From IMG/VR virus record IMGVR_UViG_3300018428_000185, positions 1-23,726 of that record: a stretch of 23,726 bases of DNA; one strand, written 5' to 3'. The DNA is from a virus. The position numbers were made by a program, and so were the translations under genes. The first letter of the stretch is position 1; each line of letters begins with the position of its first letter. The notes beneath the pieces are model-generated. The model searched no databases. It saw only the letters and a list, made by a program, of their open reading frames with translations, and was not told the origin of the DNA. Positions 7,491 through 13,252 of this stretch are shown one piece after another.

Positions 7491-8575
7491 ACGGGTAAAT
7501 CTTGGGTAGGTTGACTGTTATTTAGAACGTGATGCCACAAATACATCGCAGCACCAGCAGCTGTTCCCCCATCATGTGCAATAGGGTCGATGTAGAAGTT
7601 TATGTGAGGGAATTCTTTGGCGTACTCATAGTTATTAACACAGTTTAAAAAATATCCACCAGAGAGCACTACGTTTTTCGTTTCGACTTTCTCAAGAAGG
7701 GATCGAATAAGACGAATAGTGTGCTTTCTAGTTTCATTCTGTGCTTTTTTAGTTAAGTTTGCAATGAGATCAAAATCAAATTCTGGGTTGTAATACTCCG
7801 CAGGATCTAACGTTGGATCATCATAACATCGCCTATAACTATTTAATATAGTTTGATTGTCTGTGACCCAAGTATCGGAACTTTCGTCATAAACAAACCA
7901 ATCTTTGGTACATGCCTTGTCAGCATCACCGTAAGGTGAGATGCCCATTAACTTACCAGCACTAGAGAATCCAGTAATCTGCATGATACTGTTAAAGATC
8001 CACCCACAACTGGCAGTTGCTGATAGTACATACTTATCATCAACTACAACAGGTTTAGATTGAGTTTTAAAACAATCTCCTTGTGGAGTGTATACCTGCT
8101 TAACAAGTTCCACTTCACCACCAGAGAATCTATACATCGATTCAGATTCTCTAAGAGTAATGTAATCATTAAAGTAATGTCCACCACCATCTAAGACCAA
8201 TGCTGCTGCTTGATCAAAACCAGATGCATAAAATGCATTACAAGCATGATAAAGATGATGCTCCCAATAGTAATGAGAATCCCCAAAAGTAATCCCATAT
8301 CTACCAAGATTATCCTTCACATCCTGAATGATATCTTCATCTGGATAATCATAGGTGTGTATTCCATTGATCTTTCCATAAGAAGAGAATGTAATGTGAT
8401 CTAGATGACGAGTGTATCTCACAATATCCATGAGACATCTCATCATGTTGCCAGGCAACCACTCTTCCTCTTTGATGCCGTTGTATCGGTCATCTTCCAT
8501 GTAGTAGATCAACTCACCATCTTCAACCAAAGCGATTGATGGGTGGTGAGAGATATTAACTCCAAGAATGAACAT
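7442..8575 (-). CDS. Carbamoyltransferase, Kae1-like N-terminal domain only
   Basis: The 377 residues correspond to the N-terminal domain of NodU/TobZ-type O-carbamoyltransferases: MFILGVNISHHPSIAL, the metal-binding HHLYHACNAFY, VLDGGGHYF, SAGKLMGISPYG, VVLSGGYFLNCVNN and DGGTAAGAAMYLW. Family members are usually 540-600 residues, with a C-terminal YrdC-like domain carrying EAGxRALGNRS, HVDGTCRxQT and NTSFNxxGxP. Here the protein stops at the domain boundary and its last residues overlap phoH. In TobZ the C-terminal domain makes carbamoyladenylate and the N-terminal domain transfers it. This protein would therefore need a partner in trans or have another role. It starts 2 bases after the upstream gene's stop. 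No frameshift is apparent. Confidence 0.85.
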   Translation of the reverse strand: MFILGVNISHHPSIALVEDGELIYYMEDDRYNGIKEEEWLPGNMMRCLMDIVRYTRHLDHITFSSYGKINGIHTYDYPDEDIIQDVKDNLGRYGITFGDSHYYWEHHLYHACNAFYASGFDQAAALVLDGGGHYFNDYITLRESESMYRFSGGEVELVKQVYTPQGDCFKTQSKPVVVDDKYVLSATASCGWIFNSIMQITGFSSAGKLMGISPYGDADKACTKDWFVYDESSDTWVTDNQTILNSYRRCYDDPTLDPAEYYNPEFDFDLIANLTKKAQNETRKHTIRLIRSLLEKVETKNVVLSGGYFLNCVNNYEYAKEFPHINFYIDPIAHDGGTAAGAAMYLWHHVLNNSQPTQDLPVWQEKESLTYNQSVLA

Positions 8576-8577
8576 AA

Positions 8578-8826
8578 TTAAAGTTTCTTGACTGTAGATC
8601 CAGGTGCTTTTTGTGCTTTACCAAGAACCTCATTCCATTCTGGTTTTTGTTTGATCAATCTAGACTGCCAATCACTAATTTCAACTCCTAAACCAGGAGA
8701 ATTCTCAGGAGTAAAGTAACGCTCCCAATCTGGATTATCAATCTTCCACTGATCCCAATCGTGAATGCTCATCTTCACGTCTTTGGTTTCACCAGTCTCT
8801 TTATGTCTAACAGGATATGTTGCCAT
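8578..8826 (-). CDS. Conserved small cyanophage protein
   Basis: The product has 82 residues and opens MATYPVRHKETGETKDVKMS. The ATG at 8826 shares one base with the thyX stop (TAATG), which decides the start over a codon three residues earlier. It is rich in Trp (WDQWK, NPDWERYF, SDWQS, KPEWNEVL). The opening vaguely recalls FmdB-like proteins, but no zinc-binding cysteines are present. I recall similar cyanophage proteins of unknown function and assign none. Confidence 0.7.
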   Translation of the reverse strand: MATYPVRHKETGETKDVKMSIHDWDQWKIDNPDWERYFTPENSPGLGVEISDWQSRLIKQKPEWNEVLGKAQKAPGSTVKKL

Positions 8827-9461
8827 TACTTCCACTCCAATGCTTCTGAGATGATCGGGAACTGCTCAATAAAGATGGCACGAATATCTTCAGCGAGTTC
8901 CATGTGTTCCTTCTGTGTGCCATTTGCAGTACGCAGATCCAGATAATGAGCCCATGAGCGAACATTTCCGCTCATGTAGAGTCTTGTTTGCGTGTTTTGT
9001 GGAAGCACAAAACGAGCACACTCCTTTGCCACACCTTTGTCAAGCAATGCATTATAAACTTCAAGACTTTGCTTGAAGTGCTCTGCAATCATCGCCTCCA
9101 TATATGCTTTATCGCGTGGATTGATATCATCAATAGAGTTTTGACGATTCTTTGTGTCCTGACGACGAAGATCTGGAATAGGAATTTCTAGTTGAAGTTC
9201 CTTGCTGTCAGCATAGCGTTGTGAAAACTGTTGATATGTGAAGCTACGGTGACGAAGCACTTGAGTTGCCACTGCAAGTGAAGTATTTAGTTCAACCGTC
9301 ATGAATGCGTGCTCAAAGATGCTCCAGTGACGATGCTTGATGCAATACTTCAGGAGTCCAGCAAAACTATCGTTGTCCTGGTTCTTTGGATTTGAAACAC
9401 GGGCACAGTATGCAATCTGCTTCTCCGCATCAGGGGTAACACTGATAAGTTTTGCGCTCAT
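8826..9461 (-). CDS. thyX: Flavin-dependent thymidylate synthase ThyX
   Basis: ThyX makes dTMP from dUMP using methylenetetrahydrofolate, FAD and NADPH. The signature RHRx7S is intact at residues 70-80 (RHRSFTYQQFS), followed by QRYAD. The C-terminal part has ARFVLPQNTQTRLYMSGNVRSWAHYL, split here only for description, with the nucleotide-binding R and the SGNxRSxxHxL motif. At 211 residues the protein has the normal ThyX size. A strong ribosome site (GGAGGT, 6 bases before the ATG) lies in the end of the upstream oxygenase gene, whose TAA directly abuts the ATG. It probably supports nucleotide supply for phage replication. Confidence 0.96.
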   Translation of the reverse strand: MSAKLISVTPDAEKQIAYCARVSNPKNQDNDSFAGLLKYCIKHRHWSIFEHAFMTVELNTSLAVATQVLRHRSFTYQQFSQRYADSKELQLEIPIPDLRRQDTKNRQNSIDDINPRDKAYMEAMIAEHFKQSLEVYNALLDKGVAKECARFVLPQNTQTRLYMSGNVRSWAHYLDLRTANGTQKEHMELAEDIRAIFIEQFPIISEALEWK

Positions 9462-10055
9462 TTAAACCTCCAAATAATTCTTAAAAATTTCCAATGCATC
9501 ATTCCAGTGAATGAATTTTCCTCGTTGATCCTGTGGGACAAAACAGAGAGTCCATCGTCCGCGATCTGTAGGGTTGTTAGTCCCGTGAAGCATACCGATG
9601 TTTACTAGACTTGGTTTGTTTGTATTCGCCTCGTATAAGAAGTCGCAATCCTCTTCCTTTGCCCATAGGTTGTCATGGAATTCAGAAGTTGCGCCAGCAT
9701 AACCAAGCATCTTCTTTCGATAAGTCTTCTCTGACTTCCACCATTGTATCACGCCTTCCTCAGGACCCCAAGTGATATTGATCTTTGCATGGTGAGTATA
9801 TGCACCATGATCAGTATGAATAGGAATCTTTGAGTGTGGTGGAGTGTAAAAGACTTCCTTCAATGCAAGAATAAGTCCAAGATCATTGAACCATTCCTCT
9901 ACAGGATAGAATGGGTAGTCATTGATATAGAAGTGCTTAATCGTCTTCCCCTCCTCTTTGAACATGTCAAGAGGACCTATGGTAAATGGAAGGTTGAGAT
10001 ATCTATGATACCAATTAGTCGCAGTACCCATCATCATCGTTGTAAATTTCATCAT
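9462..10055 (-). CDS. Putative 2OG-Fe(II) oxygenase
   Basis: This 197-residue protein carries a likely iron and 2-oxoglutarate site: HTD at residues 80-82 (IPIHTDHGAYTHH), His157 (GMLHGTNN) and an Arg at 165 or 167 (DRGRWTLCFVP). The spacing fits the double-stranded beta-helix fold seen in aspartyl/asparaginyl hydroxylase-like enzymes. The substrate is unknown. Two ATG codons stand in tandem (10055 and 10052), with AGGGG about 4 bases upstream. The 5' end overlaps the preceding 56-residue gene by 41 bases, and thyX follows directly. Similar enzymes are common in cyanophages. Confidence 0.75.
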   Translation of the reverse strand: MMKFTTMMMGTATNWYHRYLNLPFTIGPLDMFKEEGKTIKHFYINDYPFYPVEEWFNDLGLILALKEVFYTPPHSKIPIHTDHGAYTHHAKINITWGPEEGVIQWWKSEKTYRKKMLGYAGATSEFHDNLWAKEEDCDFLYEANTNKPSLVNIGMLHGTNNPTDRGRWTLCFVPQDQRGKFIHWNDALEIFKNYLEV

Positions 10056-10185
10056 AGTCCCCTTCTATTGGGAGAGGGGAGAATCCTTCTGTATATGAAT
10101 CAACATCAGAATAAACTTCAGACTCAATCTCTTCGATCAATCCTTTTAATTTACCAAGGAGTATCTTTAACTTCTCTCGTTCCAT
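10015..10185 (-). CDS. Small acidic protein (56 aa)
   Basis: The product opens MEREKLKILLGKLKGLIEEI and ends in an acidic tail (EGDYDEIYNDDDGYCD). The first 20 residues would form an amphipathic helix. A sigma-70-type promoter sits about 25 bases upstream of the ATG, which supports a real first gene of a transcript that continues into the oxygenase and thyX. There is no clear ribosome site. The function is unknown. Confidence 0.6.
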   Translation of the reverse strand: MEREKLKILLGKLKGLIEEIESEVYSDVDSYTEGFSPLPIEGDYDEIYNDDDGYCD

Positions 10186-10208
10186 CAGTAATTTAGATAC
10201 ACTTAAAC

Positions 10209-10237
10209 ATTATAGTACAAAAAAAGAGGGGTCGCAA
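10209..10237 (-). promoter_or_regulatory. Sigma-70-type promoter interleaved with a terminator
   Basis: On the minus strand TTGCGA (10232-10237) and TATAAT (10209-10214) are 17 bases apart. The -10 is a perfect match; the -35 matches 4 of 6. The -35 lies in the loop and stem of the terminator hairpin for the preceding gene. It would drive the 56-residue gene, the oxygenase and thyX. Confidence 0.65.
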
Positions 10238-10241
10238 CCCC
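10219..10241 (-). terminator. Intrinsic terminator after the 51-aa gene
   Basis: On the minus strand GGGGT-TGCG-ACCCC forms a 5-bp GC-rich stem, followed by TC and then T7. It begins 8 bases after the stop of the 51-residue gene and would end transcription of the small-gene cluster. Confidence 0.7.
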
Positions 10242-10248
10242 CCTTAAT

Positions 10249-10404
10249 TTACTTGATCTTCCAGCTCATTATGCCTCTGGATTTTAATTGAACCCGTTTA
10301 GCGTAATGTACACCACGATAAGTTAAAAACGCAAAGGCTTCATCTGGATCGTGTTTATCTGGGTCAAATACTGGAAGGTCATAAAAAAATTTGACCTTCA
10401 GCAT
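10249..10404 (-). CDS. Small YRG-motif protein (51 aa, DUF4278-like)
   Basis: The product opens MLKVKFFYDLPVFDPDKHDP and contains AFLTYRGVHYAKRV, the xLxYRGxxY core seen in DUF4278, a small family found in cyanobacteria and cyanophages with no established function. A strong ribosome site (GAGGAG) precedes the ATG by 7 bases but is paired in a predicted hairpin. An intrinsic terminator follows the stop. Another protein with the same motif is encoded just upstream. Confidence 0.7.
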   Translation of the reverse strand: MLKVKFFYDLPVFDPDKHDPDEAFAFLTYRGVHYAKRVQLKSRGIMSWKIK

Positions 10405-10410
10405 TCTTTA

Positions 10411-10435
10411 CTCCTCAACCTAATTTTTTGAGGAG
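10411..10435 (-). promoter_or_regulatory. Hairpin covering the ribosome site of the 51-aa gene
   Basis: CTCCTCA and TGAGGAG form a perfect 7-bp stem with an 11-nt loop. In minus-strand RNA the 3' arm is the GAGGAG ribosome site of the 51-residue gene; the 5' arm is coding sequence near the end of the 32-residue gene, whose stop codon lies at the start of the 3' arm. Translation of the upstream peptide would open the stem, a classic coupling layout. Confidence 0.55.
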
Positions 10436-10513
10436 CAGTAGTTCACCATACAACAGGAAAATAAATGCCGCGCTAAAGAGGGAACCTAGTCCCGCAACTT
10501 GTAGTGCTTGCAT
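10415..10513 (-). CDS. 32-residue single-helix membrane peptide
   Basis: The product opens MQALQVAGLGSLFSAAFIFL and ends LYGELLLLKKLG, forming one clear transmembrane helix with a basic tail. GAGGA precedes the ATG by about 5 bases. The size and pattern recall small single-helix subunits of photosynthetic complexes such as PetM, but I cannot assign it. The gene lies 7 bases after the stop of the 55-residue YRG-motif gene and its end forms one arm of the regulatory hairpin. Confidence 0.55.
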   Translation of the reverse strand: MQALQVAGLGSLFSAAFIFLLYGELLLLKKLG

Positions 10514-10520
10514 ATCGTCC

Positions 10521-10688
10521 TCACTTGATGTAGGTGTGACCACGGTAGCAGAATGCTCCGTGAACTTCATCACGCTCTTCACAGCGACGATCAAAAATCA
10601 CTCCGCGATAAGCGGTGTGGGAGATCTGAGCATCGTGAAGTGCAGATGCTTTTTCAATCTGCTTTTTGATGAGATTAAGTGTGTTCAT
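10521..10688 (-). CDS. Small protein with two YRG motifs (55 aa, DUF4278-like)
   Basis: The product opens MNTLNLIKKQIEKASALHDA with an amphipathic helix and carries two motifs, TAYRGVIFDRR and FCYRGHTYIK. The repeated YRGxx(Y/F) pattern is that of DUF4278-like proteins of cyanobacteria and cyanophages, function unknown. AGGT lies 9 bases before the ATG. It is a likely relative of the 51-residue protein two genes downstream. Confidence 0.72.
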   Translation of the reverse strand: MNTLNLIKKQIEKASALHDAQISHTAYRGVIFDRRCEERDEVHGAFCYRGHTYIK

Positions 10689-10756
10689 TTGTCGTTACCT
10701 GAATAGAATGGAAAGTTAACCTTCTCAGCTTGCGCTGGATCCGTTTTCCCGTTCCT

Positions 10757-10927
10757 TCAGTCGTTTGCGTCCCAATAGAATTCGCATTCAGGTACAGAGT
10801 CCTTTACGGTCTCTACTAACTCCACCACTATACGTGGTGATAGTTCTGACTCGTTTGCTTTGATCCTGAGCAGTAATGCATCAGCATCAGCACATGCCAT
10901 TCCTGAATACAGAAGTAATTCAAACAT
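10757..10927 (-). CDS. Conserved small cyanophage protein (56 aa)
   Basis: The product opens MFELLLYSGMACADADALLL and ends VPECEFYWDAND. The pattern of an N-terminal LLxYSGM, a helical middle and a CEFYWDAND end is one I recall from several T4-like cyanophages, always as a hypothetical protein. GGAG stands about 10 bases before the ATG. The 68 bases between its stop and the next gene show no terminator. Confidence 0.7.
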   Translation of the reverse strand: MFELLLYSGMACADADALLLRIKANESELSPRIVVELVETVKDSVPECEFYWDAND

Positions 10928-10962
10928 GGGATGAACGCTCCGTTCCGCGACTTACTTGCGTC

Positions 10963-11190
10963 TTATACTTCGACCACGCACTCATAAGGTGTATGACGTA
11001 AGAACTTTCTCTTCATGCTCTCACGAATTCCCACATTTTCGGGACGAGAATAATACTCATCCTTATATAGGTTCGTGATCGCTTCTTGAGATTGCTCGCA
11101 GGTCATCATCCAGTCGTAGGCACCACTGACAAGGTAGTCACTGGTAACCTCTTGTGTACTGAATGCCATGAGCAGCATTAGAAGAGGCAT
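10963..11190 (-). CDS. Small protein, possibly exported (75 aa)
   Basis: The N-terminus MPLLMLLMAFSTQEV is short and hydrophobic and could be a weak signal sequence. The remainder has paired cysteines (MMTCEQSQ and YECVVEV) and charged segments. The start is uncertain: ATG codons at residues 1, 5 and 8 all lack a ribosome site. The promoter -10 box is only 17 bases from the first ATG, so the mRNA would have a very short leader of about 10 nt. Function unknown. Confidence 0.6.
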   Translation of the reverse strand: MPLLMLLMAFSTQEVTSDYLVSGAYDWMMTCEQSQEAITNLYKDEYYSRPENVGIRESMKRKFLRHTPYECVVEV

Positions 11191-11207
11191 AAGATGAACG
11201 TACTGTC

Positions 11208-11236
11208 ATTATACACTGACATTACTATGTATGCAA
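11208..11236 (-). promoter_or_regulatory. Sigma-70-type promoter for the small-gene cluster
   Basis: On the minus strand TTGCAT (11231-11236) and TATAAT (11208-11213) are 17 bases apart. It would drive the run of small genes from 11190 down to the terminator at 10219-10241. Confidence 0.7.
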
Positions 11237-11241
11237 CTAGT

Positions 11242-11261
11242 TTGGTATAACGCTATACCAA
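11242..11261. repeat. 8-bp inverted repeat between the oxygenase stop and a promoter
   Basis: TTGGTATA and TATACCAA flank a 4-base centre, perfectly symmetric. It lies 12 bases after the stop of the DUF6445-type oxygenase and 5 bases upstream of the -35 box of the next promoter. There is no T-tract on either strand, so it may be a weak terminator or an operator. The 83 bases from 11191 to 11273 hold only this repeat and the promoter. Confidence 0.5.
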
Positions 11262-11273
11262 CTTTATAATTCT

Positions 11274-11774
11274 TTATGCTTCTTCCCAATCAAAGAAAAA
11301 TACTTGAGTTAATCTGCCATTTTCAATGCTGTCACCAAACCCAGGAACAATACTTCTATGAAGTAGGTCGCCCCTATAAAGAACAAGACGATTGTAAACA
11401 TTACCAATCATGGTAATTAGATTCTCATTCTTATCGAATATTCCTGTTCCAGAATCTATAGGAGCATTAGGTGTAAGGTACAGAACTCCTGCCCACTCAC
11501 TCTTGTCTTTATGAATCCAAGTCTTCTCTCCCTCTAGGCACAACTGAAATCTAAAGCAGTCCATGTTATCTCTGAACTGAATAGGACCATACTCTTGAGT
11601 GCCTAGGATCAAATCAATCTTATCACCAACCATATTCTGATATTCTTTATCAGCAGCATCTGATCGATGACCAGGGAAGGTTCCCGAAGTATTGAACTCA
11701 ATTTGTAGAGCAGACTCCCTAACAGCATCAGGATTATCTAGGAAGTCATCAACAATAATCGTATTGACTCTCAC
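11274..11774 (-). CDS. DUF6445-like 2OG-Fe(II) oxygenase-type protein
   Basis: The 166 residues show a dioxygenase-like site: His88 and Asp90 (TWIHKDKSEWAGVLYL), His139 (LYRGDLLHRS) and Arg154 (GRLTQVFFFD). The order HxD, GVLYLTP, a GTGIF turn, NRLVLY and GRLTQVFFF matches DUF6445 as I know it. The substrate is unknown. A GTG start (11774) overlaps the stop of the upstream glutaredoxin-like gene as GTGA, so the two are translated as a pair. An inverted repeat follows the stop. Confidence 0.7.
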   Translation of the reverse strand: MRVNTIIVDDFLDNPDAVRESALQIEFNTSGTFPGHRSDAADKEYQNMVGDKIDLILGTQEYGPIQFRDNMDCFRFQLCLEGEKTWIHKDKSEWAGVLYLTPNAPIDSGTGIFDKNENLITMIGNVYNRLVLYRGDLLHRSIVPGFGDSIENGRLTQVFFFDWEEA

Positions 11775-12100
11775 AAGAACATTCCCTGTTCACTCATAAA
11801 CTTGAGAGTCTCCTTCAAAGATCCGCGATGATTCAATCCAATGGCAATCTGAGGATACTCTGCTTCACTACCAAACTCAGCACGGAACTGTCTATCACTG
11901 AAATCAGCACCAAGCAAAAACTGTTTTACATCTTGTCCACAGGCTTCAAGAACCATAACTGCACGTTCAGATTCTTGACCACCATTACCATAAACTAATG
12001 CTTGCATAACAATCTTCTTCACTACCATTTGTTTTGTTTTATCACACCAAATGTAAGGTGTTTCAGATCCATCCTTATGAATGATACTATACCTAGTCAC
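11771..12100 (-). CDS. Glutaredoxin-like protein lacking the CxxC site
   Basis: Residues about 35-105 read as a glutaredoxin: QALVYGNGG (first strand), a helix with ERAVMVLEACGQ, LLGADFSDRQFRAEFGSEAEYPQIAIG and GSLKETLKFM. That is the order found in glutaredoxins (LGxDFxxxxFxxxFGxxxTyPQIxI). Where CPYC is expected the protein has GGQES, so the redox cysteines are absent; only Cys19 and Cys54 occur. It may have kept a binding role. The start is GTG at 12100, overlapping the upstream gene by 8 bases. The ~30-residue N-terminal extension is unusual. Confidence 0.65.
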   Translation of the reverse strand: MTRYSIIHKDGSETPYIWCDKTKQMVVKKIVMQALVYGNGGQESERAVMVLEACGQDVKQFLLGADFSDRQFRAEFGSEAEYPQIAIGLNHRGSLKETLKFMSEQGMFL

Positions 12101-12407
12101 GCTGTCTCCAGTCGTCAGGTTTATCTTGCTTAAACCAATCTACAATTTCATCTGCAGAATCAAACCCCGTTTTGTAATTAGATGGGTCGGGGTCTCCTAG
12201 TCCCATCTTATTCATAAAATCATCCATACTGCCCTCCTCAATATCTTGAGCCGCATGGCGACGTGCTTTGCGTAACCATTCTCTAGCAGTGGTATTTGCT
12301 TTGGACAACTTCTCTGCCCAAATCATATCACTTAAATCAACCTCTTCTTTATTGGAGATCTTTCTGCAGATGCCTTCCAAACGAAGACGATATTGGGTTG
12401 ACAACAT
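12093..12407 (-). CDS. Conserved cyanophage protein (104 aa)
   Basis: The product opens MLSTQYRLRLEGICRKISNK and continues with DLSDMIWAEKLSKANTTAREWLRKARR, a basic helical region, and an acidic C-terminal half (EEGSMDDFMNKMGLGDPDP). I recall proteins of this kind across T4-like cyanophages without a known role. It ends with an 8-base overlap into the glutaredoxin-like gene. Confidence 0.75.
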   Translation of the reverse strand: MLSTQYRLRLEGICRKISNKEEVDLSDMIWAEKLSKANTTAREWLRKARRHAAQDIEEGSMDDFMNKMGLGDPDPSNYKTGFDSADEIVDWFKQDKPDDWRQRD

Positions 12408-12427
12408 AGTGACGTATCCCTTTAGAT

Positions 12428-12625
12428 TTATTTATTGAGACCAGCAATAACAGCGTCCAACTTCTCTGCACGACCAAGATAATAATCTCTCTGCTCCTCC
12501 AGAGCACAGTTAATATCATCCACAATGACTTCAACATCAATGTCATCATTGAAGTAGGTCTGAATTGCCTCAGTCAAGTATCTTTTCCTATTCCACTCAG
12601 GGGAATAGGGTCTATAGTTTGACAT
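12428..12625 (-). CDS. Conserved cyanophage protein (65 aa)
   Basis: The product opens MSNYRPYSPEWNRKRYLTEA and continues as an acidic helical protein (YFNDDIDVEVIVDDINCALE). The YxPYSPEWxRKRYLxEA opening is shared by many cyanophage hypothetical proteins in my memory. A sigma-70-type promoter lies just upstream. No ribosome site is evident. Confidence 0.72.
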   Translation of the reverse strand: MSNYRPYSPEWNRKRYLTEAIQTYFNDDIDVEVIVDDINCALEEQRDYYLGRAEKLDAVIAGLNK

Positions 12626-12647
12626 AATAAAACGTATTCATGCCGAT

Positions 12648-12676
12648 AGTTTAATAGAGTCCAGACAATTTGTCAA
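12648..12676 (-). promoter_or_regulatory. Sigma-70-type promoter, perfect -35
   Basis: On the minus strand TTGACA (12671-12676) and TAAACT (12648-12653) are 17 bases apart; the -10 matches 4 of 6. The -35 directly abuts the stop codon of the upstream 43-residue gene, the same economy as at gene 32. It would drive the group from 12625 down to the oxygenase. Confidence 0.6.
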
Positions 12677-12808
12677 CTAGTGCTCTTTGTATTTGTCTGG
12701 ATTCTTCTTCACATCATATATGAAATAACTAAAGGGAACCAAAAGTAAGGTTCCCATCAGTGACCCAATCAAAGCGGGATCAAACGCTGTCAGTATCTTG
12801 TGAATCAT
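12677..12808 (-). CDS. 43-residue single-helix membrane protein
   Basis: The product opens MIHKILTAFDPALIGSLMGT and continues LLLVPFSYFIYDVKKNPDKY, one transmembrane helix followed by a basic cytoplasmic-type tail. A good ribosome site (GGAGAGG) stands 4 bases before the ATG. The gene overlaps the upstream gene's 3' end by 29 bases. Function unknown. Confidence 0.6.
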   Translation of the reverse strand: MIHKILTAFDPALIGSLMGTLLLVPFSYFIYDVKKNPDKYKEH

Positions 12809-12995
12809 TGTCCTCTCCGTATTCCTTTAAGAGATTGTTGACAAGTGTTTCACTCCCATCCAGATTTTTAATCTCATAGAGGGGAGACTTCATATACTTT
12901 TTGATCTTTTTATATTCTTTGATTAATTTTTCTACTTCTTCTTTTTGTACGAAGACTTTTGCTTTACCGTCTCCAGCACCAAATCCATTAGACAT
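12780..12995 (-). CDS. Conserved small protein (71 aa)
   Basis: The product opens MSNGFGAGDGKAKVFVQKEE and is a charged, mostly helical protein (EVEKLIKEYKKIKKYMKSP) with an acidic tail (EYGEDNDSQDTDSV). The ATG shares one base with the stop of the upstream gene (TAATG). I know of no function; the composition suggests a small soluble protein with a coiled-coil segment. Confidence 0.7.
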   Translation of the reverse strand: MSNGFGAGDGKAKVFVQKEEVEKLIKEYKKIKKYMKSPLYEIKNLDGSETLVNNLLKEYGEDNDSQDTDSV

Positions 12996-13252
12996 TATTT
13001 TTTACCTTTGGGTGGATTATATAACTTAGGATTAGTAGTGCCAGAGGATTGTTTAAACTCTAGAAGGTCCTGTCGATACATGTCCCAATAATGATCGAAG
13101 ATATCCACTTGTTTACCTGCAATCACCAAGTCATGGCACTTACGACCACCCTTCATGTAAGTTACGAAGAATGCAGTGCAAGGCAATGACTTATCATCGA
13201 CTGATGTAGGATCACAATCCTCATGCAGCACCCTGACTTTGCTTTTACTCAA
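12995..13252 (-). CDS. Conserved small protein with TTG start (85 aa)
   Basis: The product opens MSKSKVRVLHEDCDPTSVDD, with TAFFVTYMKGGRKCHDLVI and VDIFDHYWDMYRQDLLEF. The start is TTG at 13252: a near-perfect GGGGAGGT ribosome site lies 5 bases upstream and no ATG occurs until residue 34. The TTG overlaps the upstream stop as TTGA. Function unknown; the gene belongs to the overlapping cluster of small genes. Confidence 0.75.
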   Translation of the reverse strand: MSKSKVRVLHEDCDPTSVDDKSLPCTAFFVTYMKGGRKCHDLVIAGKQVDIFDHYWDMYRQDLLEFKQSSGTTNPKLYNPPKGKK

